Assembly (NCBI RefSeq): GCF_011764585.1
Contig: NZ_AP022853.1
Span: forward strand, 3,505,501-3,569,500
DNA from: Sulfurimicrobium lacus
GTDB taxonomy: Bacteria; Pseudomonadota; Gammaproteobacteria; Burkholderiales; Sulfuricellaceae
DNA length: 64,000 nt
Direction: 5' to 3'
In this document: positions 1-7,166 of the stretch, piece by piece
Layout of the letters: each line of letters starts with the position of its first letter
Position numbering within the stretch: the first letter of the stretch is position 1
The notes under the pieces: generated by a model
The model's input: only the letters and a program-made list of their open reading frames with translations
What the model was told of the DNA's origin: nothing
Databases searched by the model: none
Translations under genes and position numbers: made by a program

Positions 1-565
1 CGGTACGCAGCGCCTTGGCTTCGTCGTAGCAGGACATTTCGCAACGCGCAGCACCCACGCAGGACATGGAAGTACGCAGCGCAGGACCGGCACCACCCAA
101 GTCGAAGCCCATTTCATTGAGCTCTTCCCAGGCCGGCTGCACGTTGGCAGTGGTACAACCCTGGAACATGATGTCGCCGGACTGGCCGTGGAACGCGATC
201 AGGCCGGAACCATACTTGTCCCAGATGTCGCAGAACTGACGCAGGGTCTTGGTGTCGTAGTGCATGCCTGCAGGGGGTTGCAGACGAATGGTATGAAACT
301 CGGCGGCATCCGGGAACATTGGCTGCTCGTTTGCATCCTTGAGTTCAGTGAAGCGGGGAATAATGCCGCCACCGTAGCCGAACACGCCAACCGTACCACC
401 CTTCCAGAAACCCTTTTTGGTTTTGTAGGACTCTTCCAGTTGACCCATCAGGTCAACCATGATGTCCTTCTTCGCTGCTTCGCGCTTCAGACCGGTCACA
501 AAACTAGGCCATGGACCGCTCTCGAGCTGGTCCAGGTTCGGCGTATCGTGCATTTTTTTAGCCAT
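1..565 (-). CDS. dsrA: Dissimilatory sulfite reductase alpha subunit, DsrA (partial, N-terminal part)
   Basis: Translating the minus strand from the ATG at 565 gives MAKKMHDTPNLDQLESG and runs open to the window edge (about 188 codons; a full DsrA is about 420). A Cys pair of the kind that binds the sirohaem-coupled [4Fe-4S] cluster is visible near residue 170-180 (CVGAARCEMSC). DsrA pairs with DsrB to interconvert sulfite and sulfide in the cytoplasm. In sulfur-oxidising Proteobacteria it runs in the oxidative direction on sulfur delivered by DsrC. A purine-rich GGAGAAC lies just upstream of the start. The betaproteobacterial setting suggests the reverse (oxidative) type, but direction cannot be read from this fragment alone. 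dsrB should follow outside the window. Confidence 0.93.
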   Translation of the reverse strand, partial: MAKKMHDTPNLDQLESGPWPSFVTGLKREAAKKDIMVDLMGQLEESYKTKKGFWKGGTVGVFGYGGGIIPRFTELKDANEQPMFPDAAEFHTIRLQPPAGMHYDTKTLRQFCDIWDKYGSGLIAFHGQSGDIMFQGCTTANVQPAWEELNEMGFDLGGAGPALRTSMSCVGAARCEMSCYDEAKALRT

Positions 566-921
566 AGATGTTCTCCAAAAAAAAATTACGGCCGGCGGTG
601 CCGGTTTTTTCCGGCTCCAGCCATCTCGATTTATGCTTCAACTTTAGGTACGTAACTCTTACTGCGTTCACGAGCTTGCTGCTTGGTTACCAGCAGCTCG
701 TTCGAACTTCAGCAGTTGGCATGAATATTACAACTGTTACATTTTTTATATCTATCATTCTTCACGGCTACCCCAACTCTTAGCAGGGAGTATCGATGTA
801 CGCCATTGGCAGTATCGATATACTACCCATATGGGCTATGCCACTTGCAGATTAGCGACCTGAACCTATCTGTCGTTATAATCTGGCGCTCTCAAACCCG
901 AGTCAAACCGAGTCAAGTATT
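566..921. promoter_or_regulatory. Divergent control region between dsrA and the 76-aa gene
   Basis: 356 bases with no gene. Visible elements are: an imperfect hairpin with arms at 671-681 and 691-700 in the dsrA leader direction; the palindrome TTCGAA near 702; an AT-rich stretch at 722-765; a direct repeat AGTATCGAT at 789 and 811; the palindrome CCCATATGGG at 827-836; and a -10-like TATAAT at 877-882 pointing right, with only a poor -35. Both the dsr operon and the rightward trio must start here. The regulator is not identifiable. Confidence 0.55.
789..820. repeat. Direct repeat AGTATCGAT, 22-bp period
   Basis: AGTATCGAT occurs at 789-797 and again at 811-819. The 22-bp phase is about two helical turns, so both copies face the same side of the DNA. 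It lies between the divergent dsrA and rightward genes and could be a regulator binding site. This is inference from spacing and position only. Confidence 0.4.
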
Positions 922-1152
922 ATGGACGAATTTATCAAATTCGACAAATTTCTGGCAACACCGTATCGACAGGAAATCGAGTTGCAACAAGTCAACCACG
1001 AGGCCGGTTTCTGCACGTTGCGACTTCGCATTCGCGAGATAAAGCGCTTCACGATTTTTGAGATTGACAAGGAAACCGCTCAACATTGGGGCAATGCCTT
1101 GCTTGACTGGGCAAAATCACAGGAACAAGGAGTGACGAAATCGGCTGGCTAG
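922..1152 (+). CDS. Small conserved-looking protein (76 aa) upstream of Cas6-like gene
   Basis: The ORF starts at ATG 922 and encodes MDEFIKFDKFLATPYRQE onwards. It has no signal peptide, membrane segment or cysteine motif beyond one Cys. It has alternating basic and hydrophobic residues in the middle (LRLRIREIKRFTIFEI), which suggests a small alpha/beta fold, and a Trp-containing helix near the C-terminus (HWGNALLDWAKS). I do not recognise a family securely. It is first in a rightward set followed, with overlapping frames, by the Cas6-like gene and then the DsrC-like gene, and it is divergent from dsrA. That context suggests a role tied to sulfur metabolism or its regulation. Codon use matches the neighbours. 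Confidence 0.7.
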   Translation: MDEFIKFDKFLATPYRQEIELQQVNHEAGFCTLRLRIREIKRFTIFEIDKETAQHWGNALLDWAKSQEQGVTKSAG

Positions 1153-1226
1153 CATATCACCCCGAATCTCGCGCCATTGACGAATCACTCGTCACAGACA
1201 TTCAGTTCGACCTCAAGGGTAGCGTA

Positions 1227-1778
1227 TTGCCTATCGATCACGGCTACGATCTTTTTCTTGAACTGACTCGCCTGTTACCCTGGTTTGCGGAGGAAGCGCT
1301 GGGCGGCATTCACCCCATTCATGGCGCCGACACCGGTCACGGTGAACTGATTCTCAACCGTCGCGCCAAGCTGGTGGTGCGCATTGCCGCCGCCCGCGTG
1401 GCCGACCTTTCGAAGCTGTCTGGACAAGCAATTCAACTTGGCGGAAACACGCTTGAAATCGGCGCCGCCAAGGCTCGACCGCTAACGCGACACACGCCGC
1501 TGTTCGCCCACTGCGTCACCACTGGCAGCGAAGACGAAGTTGACTTTACCAATGATATTATTCGTCTGCTGGATGAACTGGAAATCGACTCGCGCTTTAT
1601 CTGCGGCAAACGCCAGACTCTTAAAACGCCGGACGGCACGGTCAGCGGCTTCAGCTTGATGCTGCACGGCCTACCGGTTGAGCACTCGCTGCTTGTCCAA
1701 CAACAAGGTTTGGGCAAGCACCGAAAGATGGGTTGCGGTATATTTATCCCTCACAAATCCATTACAGCGCTCACTTGA
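1227..1778 (+). CDS. Stand-alone Cas6/Cmx6-like protein (CRISPR endoribonuclease fold)
   Basis: The protein reads LPIDHGYDLFLELTRLLPW at its start and ends with a Gly-rich segment, GLGKHRKMGCGIF. That is the signature G-loop position of Cas6-type RAMP proteins, and the overall pattern matches the Cas6/Cmx6 (type I-MYXAN) family as I know it. Cas6 enzymes cut repeat RNA, but no CRISPR array or other cas gene is in this window. TTG 1227 is the first usable start codon. However, coding sequence continues upstream in frame to 1107 (IGWLAYHPES, then TDIQFDLKGSV, the expected first beta strand), so this start truncates the fold. An AAGGAG at 1127-1132 sits 7 nt before an in-frame ATC at 1140. The gene lies 43 nt before the DsrC-like gene. 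Confidence 0.7.
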   Translation: MPIDHGYDLFLELTRLLPWFAEEALGGIHPIHGADTGHGELILNRRAKLVVRIAAARVADLSKLSGQAIQLGGNTLEIGAAKARPLTRHTPLFAHCVTTGSEDEVDFTNDIIRLLDELEIDSRFICGKRQTLKTPDGTVSGFSLMLHGLPVEHSLLVQQQGLGKHRKMGCGIFIPHKSITALT

Positions 1779-1821
1779 GCGTAATTTTTTAATCAACGAC
1801 CTTAAATCAAAGGAGAGAATT

Positions 1822-2154
1822 ATGGGGTACGTCGTAAATGGCACCGAACTGGAAACGGACGATGATGGCTTTCTGCTTGAGCCGGATTACAGCGATGAAG
1901 TGGTAAACGTCATCGCCGAAGCCGAAGGCCTGAAGCTGACCGACGAGCACTGGACGGTGGTCAATTACATGCGCGACAAGTACAAGGAAGAAGGCCAGAC
2001 CCCCAACTTCCGCAACATGTGCAAAGACTTCGATGCCGACCATCCCGGCACGGACTGGAAAAAGCATCTCTACGTCCTGTTCCCCATGCAACCCAACCGT
2101 CAGTCGGCGAAAATTGCCGGCCTGCCGAAGCCTTTCGGCAAAGGCGGCTACTAA
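1822..2154 (+). CDS. DsrC/TusE-family protein lacking both C-terminal cysteines
   Basis: 110 aa from ATG 1822, with a strong AGGAGAG ribosome site at 1811-1817. An upstream in-frame extension to 1678 is rejected because it overlaps the Cas6-like gene. The fold is clearly DsrC (DEHWTVVNYMRDKY, NFRNMCKDF, and the C-terminal arm KIAGLPKPFGK). DsrC proteins carry sulfur on the last Cys of a GCV-like tail and on a second Cys ten residues earlier. Here those positions are Lys107 and Ala96, and the tail ends in GGY. Only Cys67 remains. It therefore cannot form the trisulfide that DsrC passes to DsrAB. The family literature recognises such cysteine-less members (called RspA, as I recall) as probably regulatory. 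Its place beside dsrA supports a sulfur-linked role. Confidence 0.88.
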   Translation: MGYVVNGTELETDDDGFLLEPDYSDEVVNVIAEAEGLKLTDEHWTVVNYMRDKYKEEGQTPNFRNMCKDFDADHPGTDWKKHLYVLFPMQPNRQSAKIAGLPKPFGKGGY

Positions 2155-2159
2155 ACCCA

Positions 2160-2216
2160 GCCGTCAGCTATCAGCCCTCAGCCCAATCGTCCGGCGCAGG
2201 CTGATGGCTGACAGCT
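2160..2216. repeat. GTCAGC-type palindromic repeat
   Basis: This intergenic block is made of TCAGC/GCTGA units. It forms an imperfect hairpin (GTCAGCTATCAGCC near 2163-2176 against GGCTGATGGCTGAC near 2200-2213, one mismatch). A block of the same type occurs at 42027-42090. It may also act as a weak terminator or mRNA stabiliser behind the DsrC-like gene. Confidence 0.6.
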
Positions 2217-2231
2217 GTTAGCTGATTGCCT

Positions 2232-3083
2232 ATGAAATACACCACTCTCATCAGCGCCGACCAACTCGCGCAACACATCGATGATCCCGAGTGGATCGTT
2301 TTCGATTGCCGCTTCACCCTAACCGATCCCGCTTCCGGCTACCGCGCCTATCTGGCCGGACACATTCCCGGTGCGCGCTACGCCCACCTCAATGATGATT
2401 TGTCGTCTGAAGTGACCGCCACCAGCGGCCGTCACCCCTTGCCCGACCCCGCCGTGCTGGCTAGAAAACTCGGGCTGTGGGGCGTGGACAGCAGCAGGCA
2501 GGTCGTGGTTTACGACGACAGTTTCGGCGCCATGGCCGGCCGTATGTGGTGGCTGCTGCGCTGGCTCGGCCACGACGCGGTGGCCTTGCTCGACGGCGGC
2601 ATCCAGCGCTGGATAAAACATAAAAGTCCGCTCGCCACAGAGCTGCCCGTGATTGTCCAGGCCAACTTCGAGGCCCACCCCGACAAGGAAATGTGGGTGG
2701 ATGCCGAGTGTATCGAAAAGGCGCTCGACAACAATCAGTGCCTGCTGATCGACGCCCGCTCCGAGGAGCGCTTCAGCGGGGAACGCGAGCCGCTGGACAA
2801 GGTGGCCGGACATATTCCCGGCAGCGTGAACTTCCCCTTCGAGGACAACCTCGACATAGACAGCACCTTCATGTCCGCCGAGGAATTGCGTGCCACCTAC
2901 CTTGATCTGCTCGATGGAGTCGAACCGAATCGCGTAGTGCACCTGTGCGGCTCCGGCGTCACCGCCTGCCACAGCCTGATCGCCATGGAACACGCCGGAC
3001 TCAAAGGTGCGCGCCTCTATCCCGGCTCGTGGAGCGAGTGGATTACCGATCCGGCCAGACCGGTGGAAACCGGTGATGAATAA
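2232..3083 (+). CDS. sseA: 3-mercaptopyruvate/thiosulfate sulfurtransferase (two rhodanese domains)
   Basis: 283 aa from ATG 2232. It has an inactive N-terminal rhodanese domain (about 1-140, with AGHIPGARYAHLNDDLS) and a catalytic C-terminal domain (about 155-280, with AGHIPGSVNFPFEDN). The active-site loop CGSGVTAC, with catalytic Cys239, is the form typical of mercaptopyruvate sulfurtransferases rather than the CRKGV loop of classical rhodanese. The enzyme moves sulfane sulfur from 3-mercaptopyruvate or thiosulfate to a thiol acceptor. Rhodanese-type proteins commonly feed DsrE/DsrC relays in sulfur oxidisers, so the location next to dsr genes is meaningful. Substrate preference cannot be decided from sequence alone. 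The ribosome site is weak, and the preceding TCAGC repeat takes up the space. Confidence 0.85.
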   Translation: MKYTTLISADQLAQHIDDPEWIVFDCRFTLTDPASGYRAYLAGHIPGARYAHLNDDLSSEVTATSGRHPLPDPAVLARKLGLWGVDSSRQVVVYDDSFGAMAGRMWWLLRWLGHDAVALLDGGIQRWIKHKSPLATELPVIVQANFEAHPDKEMWVDAECIEKALDNNQCLLIDARSEERFSGEREPLDKVAGHIPGSVNFPFEDNLDIDSTFMSAEELRATYLDLLDGVEPNRVVHLCGSGVTACHSLIAMEHAGLKGARLYPGSWSEWITDPARPVETGDE

Positions 3084-3118
3084 TTTCATCCCGCTGCAAA
3101 CAGGAGAAGAGTAACAAC

Positions 3119-3700
3119 ATGGCAATACGCGTAAGAAGCCAGTGGCACAACAGAAGCGACGGCGCCAAGAGCCCGCAACAGGTGGCTACGGTCATCGCTT
3201 CGCTGATCTGGCGTGTGGCGGAAGAAAAAGTCAGCCACATGCAGCAGGAAAAATTCCAGATCGCCTCGCAAGAACAGGGCTTCGCCATGATCGCCGAGTA
3301 CCTGGCCTTTCTCATTCAATACACCGACCGCTTCGTTTACGGCCGCGTGGACGAGGACTACCGGGCCGCCCTGATCGGGGCCATCGCCAAGCGTCTGGCC
3401 GAAATCCTCGAAGACAACCAGAATGCTTTTCTGGGCGCGACGCCCGGCGGTTACCAAGCCGGCTTCATCAACACGCTCAACGAGCGGCTCGCGGACTACG
3501 CCACTTTCGACTACGAGAATGGCGAGCCCAACTATCCCCAGCGCCGCTTCCTCGGCGGCAAGGTGCTCGAACTGATGCCCGCACGGGACCAATCGTGGAC
3601 CATCGACCAGGTCGTGGAAATCGAGATACCCAACGCCCTGGCCTTGCTCAAGAAAGGCCTGAGCGGGCTGTTCTCGGAAGAGTCCGGCACGTTCGGCTGA
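3119..3700 (+). CDS. Conserved hypothetical protein, 193 aa
   Basis: ATG 3119 is preceded by AGGAGAAGA at a good distance. The protein is soluble and mostly alpha-helical by composition, with no signal peptide or membrane segment. An aromatic-rich middle (YLAFLIQYTDRFVYGRVDEDY) is followed by an acidic region and then a helix near the C-terminus (IEIPNALALLKKGLSGLFS). I do not recognise the family. It lies between the sulfurtransferase gene (36-nt gap) and birA (12-nt gap), all on the same strand, so it is probably cotranscribed with sseA. A link to sulfur transfer is possible but unproven. Confidence 0.75.
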   Translation: MAIRVRSQWHNRSDGAKSPQQVATVIASLIWRVAEEKVSHMQQEKFQIASQEQGFAMIAEYLAFLIQYTDRFVYGRVDEDYRAALIGAIAKRLAEILEDNQNAFLGATPGGYQAGFINTLNERLADYATFDYENGEPNYPQRRFLGGKVLELMPARDQSWTIDQVVEIEIPNALALLKKGLSGLFSEESGTFG

Positions 3701-3712
3701 TTTTTACGCGAC

Positions 3713-4690
3713 TTGAAACCCCTCGCCTTTACCGTCCTGCGCCAGCTTTCCAGCGACGAGTTCCGCTCCGGAGAGCAGATCGCGCGCGAGCTGAACATTT
3801 CCCGCGCTTCCGTGTGGCAGGCACTGCGCGACCTGGATCGCCACGGCATCAGGCTGTTTCGCCTGGCGGGACGCGGCTACCGCCTGGCCGAGCCGCTGCA
3901 CTGGCTCGATGCCGCGGCAGTTGAATCCGCGCTGGGCGACAAGGCCGCCCTGTTCGACCTGGAAGTAATGGAAACGGCGGCCTCCAGCAATAGCATCCTG
4001 ATGCAGAAAGCCGCGCTGGGTGCGGGGCACGGCAGCTGCATCGCCGTGGAACTGCAGACTGGAGGAAGGGGTAGGCGCGGCCGCACATGGCATGCGAGCC
4101 TGGGCGGCAGCCTGACTTTTTCCCTGCTGTGGCGCTTCAACCAGGGCGCCTCCTATCTTTCCGGCCTCAGCCTGGCCGTGGGCGTGGCCTTGATGCGCGC
4201 ACTGCATCAGGCAGGCATATCGACCGCCCGCCTCAAATGGCCGAACGACGTGCTGCACGAAAACAGCAAGCTCGCCGGCATTCTGATCGAACTGCAGGGC
4301 GATATGCTGGGCCCCAGCGCCGCCGTCATCGGCATCGGCTTGAACCTGAAACTTTCCGACCAGGCCAGGGAAAATATCGACCAGGCGGCAATCGACCTCG
4401 CTGCGCTGGCGCCGGACCTCCCGACCAGGAGCCAGCTGCTGGCTCTGATTCTGGGCCATCTCGGCGACGTGCTGCAGCAGTTCGAAGCGCACGGTTTCGC
4501 TGCCCTGCGCGAGGAATGGAGCCGCCACCACGCTTACCACCAACAACCGGTGCGCATGCTGATGCCGGACGGCAGCACGCACCACGGCACAGTTTCGGGC
4601 GTAGCAGACGACGGCGCACTGCTGGTACGCGACGCAGACGGGGAACGCCGTTTCACTTCGGGAGAAGTCAGCATGCGGAGCGACGCATGA
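3713..4690 (+). CDS. birA: BirA: biotin-protein ligase / biotin operon repressor
   Basis: 325 aa from TTG 3713. A winged-helix N-terminus (about 1-65, ISRASVWQALRDLDRHGI) indicates the bifunctional repressor type. The catalytic domain carries the biotin-binding loop TGGRGRRGRTW (near residue 117) and KWPNDV (Lys175), and an SH3-like C-terminal domain follows. The enzyme activates biotin with ATP and attaches it to carboxylase carrier lysines. The gene overlaps coaX by 4 nt (ATGA), so the two are translationally coupled; birA-coaX is a common betaproteobacterial pair. The start is non-ATG, and no better start is visible in frame before the wing-helix. Confidence 0.95.
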   Translation: MKPLAFTVLRQLSSDEFRSGEQIARELNISRASVWQALRDLDRHGIRLFRLAGRGYRLAEPLHWLDAAAVESALGDKAALFDLEVMETAASSNSILMQKAALGAGHGSCIAVELQTGGRGRRGRTWHASLGGSLTFSLLWRFNQGASYLSGLSLAVGVALMRALHQAGISTARLKWPNDVLHENSKLAGILIELQGDMLGPSAAVIGIGLNLKLSDQARENIDQAAIDLAALAPDLPTRSQLLALILGHLGDVLQQFEAHGFAALREEWSRHHAYHQQPVRMLMPDGSTHHGTVSGVADDGALLVRDADGERRFTSGEVSMRSDA

Positions 4691-5406
4691 GTATTCTTGC
4701 CATCGATGCCGGCAACAGCCGCATCAAATGGGGCCTGTACGTCAGCGGCCGCTGGCTGGCGCAGGGCTGGACAGCCACCGCCCAGCCGCATCTGGACAGC
4801 CAGCTGGGCAAGCTGCCCGCGCCGAAAAAAATCATTGCTTCCAACGTTGCCGGGAGCGCTGCGGCGCAGGCAATCGAAACTGTGTGCGCCATATGGAAGA
4901 TGACGCCCCACATCGTTCAGGCCCAGCCGGAGCAATGTGGCGTTCGCAACGGCTATGCCACGCCGCATCAACTCGGCAGCGACCGCTGGGCAGCACTGAT
5001 CGCCGCGCGCCATTTATACCCCGAACGTGACGTGCTGGTGGTCCAGATCGGCACTGCCGTCACCATCGACGCGCTTGGCGCCGATGGCCGCTTCCGCGGC
5101 GGGCTGATCCTCCCTGGCTTGGCCCTGATGCTGGATTCCCTGGCACGCAATACCGCCAGCCTGACGCCGCAACAGCACGGCAAGTTCGCGACATTTCCCG
5201 ACAACACCGCCGATGCCATGTTCAGCGGCGCGGCCAACGCAATCGTCGGCGCGATCGAACATTCCTTCCGGCAACTGGAAACGCAGCCGGTCTGTTTGCT
5301 CAGCGGCGGCGATATGGATATTCTGCTGCCTTTATTGAGCATTCCAGTCCAGCCCGCAGACAACCTGGTGCTGGAAGGCCTGCTCCGCATCGCCCAAGAA
5401 CCTTGA
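4687..5406 (+). CDS. coaX: Type III pantothenate kinase CoaX
   Basis: 239 aa from ATG 4687, which overlaps the birA stop. It has the ASKHA-type phosphate loop at the N-terminus (ILAIDAGNSRIKWG), a second motif LGSDRWAALIAA, and QIGTAVTIDAL with the catalytic/phosphate-binding Asp. This enzyme phosphorylates pantothenate in the first step of coenzyme A synthesis. Type III enzymes need a monovalent cation and escape CoA feedback inhibition. Later in the window, coaD (30823) supplies the fourth step of the same pathway. Upstream in-frame sequence back to 4087 is the birA shadow, so the internal ATG is preferred. Confidence 0.95.
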   Translation: MSILAIDAGNSRIKWGLYVSGRWLAQGWTATAQPHLDSQLGKLPAPKKIIASNVAGSAAAQAIETVCAIWKMTPHIVQAQPEQCGVRNGYATPHQLGSDRWAALIAARHLYPERDVLVVQIGTAVTIDALGADGRFRGGLILPGLALMLDSLARNTASLTPQQHGKFATFPDNTADAMFSGAANAIVGAIEHSFRQLETQPVCLLSGGDMDILLPLLSIPVQPADNLVLEGLLRIAQEP

Positions 5407-5427
5407 ACAAAAACCCGAGAAAGAAAA

Positions 5428-6363
5428 ATGAATACATTGATTTGCGGCTCGCTGGCCTACGACAGCATCATGGTGTTCCACGACCAGTTCAAAAACCACA
5501 TCCTGCCCGAACAGATCCACATTCTGAACGTGGCCTTCCTGGTGCCCGACATGCGGCGCGAATTCGGCGGCTGCGCCGGCAACATCGCCTACAACCTCCA
5601 GTTGCTGGGCGGCAAGCCGCTCATCATGGCCGCGGTGGGCGACGACTTTGAACCCTATGCGCAGCGGCTGGAAAGACTCGAACTGGTGCAAACCCACGTG
5701 CGTCGGGTCAGCGGCTCCTACACCGCCCAGGCCTTCATCACCACCGACCTGGACGACAACCAGATCACCGCCTTCCACCCCGGCGCCATGAGCTTTTCCC
5801 ACCACAACCACGTGCATGACGCCAGCAACGTCGCGCTCGGCATCGTCGCCCCGGACGGTCGCGACGGCATGCTGCAGCATGCGCGGGAATTCCACGAAGC
5901 CGGCGTGCCGTTCGTGTTCGACCCCGGCCAGGGGCTGCCCATGTTCAACGGCGCCGAACTCATGGATTTCGTCGCCCTGGCCGACTATGTCGCGCTCAAC
6001 GATTACGAAGCCAAGCTGCTGCAGGAGCGCACCGGCAAGACGCTGGAGCAACTGGCCGGCGAAGTGCGCGCCCTCATCGTCACGCTGGGCGCCAAAGGTT
6101 CAGTGATTTACACCGGCGGCAAGATGCTGGAAATCCCCTGCGTCGAAGCAGCCCAGGTGGTGGACCCCACCGGCTGCGGCGACGCCTACCGCGCAGGTCT
6201 GCTCTACGGCATCGTGAACGGCATGGACTGGGAAATGACCGGCCGCCTCGCCGGTCTGATGGGCTCCCTCAAAATCGCCAGCCGCGGTGGGCAGAACCAC
6301 GTCCACTCGCGCGAAGAAATTTCCGCCCTGTTCAAGCAGCAGTTCGGCACCAGCTTCGAGTAA
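5428..6363 (+). CDS. PfkB-family sugar/nucleoside kinase (adenosine-kinase-like)
   Basis: 311 aa from ATG 5428 with AGAAAGAAAA upstream. PfkB motif 1 is present (GGCAGNIAYNLQLLGG), and the C-terminal motif 2 DPTGCGDAYRAGL carries the catalytic Asp and anion hole. The family phosphorylates ribose, fructose or adenosine-type substrates; many database entries for close betaproteobacterial forms read adenosine kinase or carbohydrate kinase. Substrate is not decidable here. It is followed by plsC with a 1-nt overlap (TAATG), implying cotranscription. Confidence 0.85.
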   Translation: MNTLICGSLAYDSIMVFHDQFKNHILPEQIHILNVAFLVPDMRREFGGCAGNIAYNLQLLGGKPLIMAAVGDDFEPYAQRLERLELVQTHVRRVSGSYTAQAFITTDLDDNQITAFHPGAMSFSHHNHVHDASNVALGIVAPDGRDGMLQHAREFHEAGVPFVFDPGQGLPMFNGAELMDFVALADYVALNDYEAKLLQERTGKTLEQLAGEVRALIVTLGAKGSVIYTGGKMLEIPCVEAAQVVDPTGCGDAYRAGLLYGIVNGMDWEMTGRLAGLMGSLKIASRGGQNHVHSREEISALFKQQFGTSFE

Positions 6364-7166
6364 TGAAATATACGTCCCGCATCGTGCGGGCGTGGCGCCT
6401 CTTCAGGCTAGGGCTGCACATCCTGCGCGGGGTGCTGACTGCCTTCCTGGTGCTGCCCTGGGGCAGCACGGGCTTGCGCATGACGCTCACGCGGGAATGG
6501 TCGCGCAGCCTGCTGGGCCTGCTCGGCGTGCGGCTGGAAATACGCGGCAATCCGCCTGAAGTTGCCAGCCGCAATGTGCTGCTGGTTTCCAACCATGTGT
6601 CCTGGCTGGACATCTACCTGCTCAACGCGGTGCGCCCCCTGCGCTTCGTCTCCAAGGCCGAAGTCCGCAGCTGGCCGGTGGTGGGCTGGCTGGCGGTATT
6701 CACCGGCACGCTGTTCCTGGAACGCGGCAGGCGCCGCGACACGGCGCGGGTCAACGACGCGGTCACGGCCGCGCTGGCCGGCGGCGATTGCGTGGCGTTC
6801 TTCCCCGAAGGCACGACCACCGACGGCACCCACATCAAGCCTTTCCTGTCTTCCCTGCTGCAGGCGGCGATCAACGCCCAATCCGAAATACGCCCGGTGG
6901 CGCTGCGCTACGTCCTGCCCGACGGCGGCGCCGACATTGAACCAGCCTATTACGGCGACATGTCGATGATGGACTCGCTGCGCAACATCCTGGCGCGCAA
7001 GGCAATCCGGGCGGAGCTGCTCTTCCTCGAACCCATTGCCAGCAGCGGCAAGCAGCGCAGGGAACTGGCGCACCAGGCCGAACAGGCTATTTCCAGCGCT
7101 TTGTACCCGGCAGGCCGGCGCACGGCAGCTGGAACAGCCGGCGATCCTCCAGCCGCAGCGCACTAA
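6363..7166 (+). CDS. plsC: 1-acyl-sn-glycerol-3-phosphate acyltransferase (PlsC family)
   Basis: 267 aa from ATG 6363, which shares a base with the previous stop codon. An N-terminal hydrophobic segment (about residues 15-37) anchors it to the inner membrane. The catalytic block NHVSWLDIY (HX4D) and the substrate motif FPEGTTTDG are clear. The enzyme adds the second acyl chain to lysophosphatidate in phospholipid synthesis; ornithine-lipid OlsA-type activity is an alternative for this subfamily. The last 80 nt overlap the convergent apaH gene, where the plsC reading becomes a low-complexity Gly/Ala/Thr tail, so the C-terminal 25 residues are probably a read-on extension. Confidence 0.88.
   Translation: MKYTSRIVRAWRLFRLGLHILRGVLTAFLVLPWGSTGLRMTLTREWSRSLLGLLGVRLEIRGNPPEVASRNVLLVSNHVSWLDIYLLNAVRPLRFVSKAEVRSWPVVGWLAVFTGTLFLERGRRRDTARVNDAVTAALAGGDCVAFFPEGTTTDGTHIKPFLSSLLQAAINAQSEIRPVALRYVLPDGGADIEPAYYGDMSMMDSLRNILARKAIRAELLFLEPIASSGKQRRELAHQAEQAISSALYPAGRRTAAGTAGDPPAAAH

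Noticed and set aside
566-3100. A CRISPR array next to the Cas6-like gene
   Set aside because: No regular direct repeats with similar spacers occur; the AGTATCGAT pair is only two copies of nine bases.
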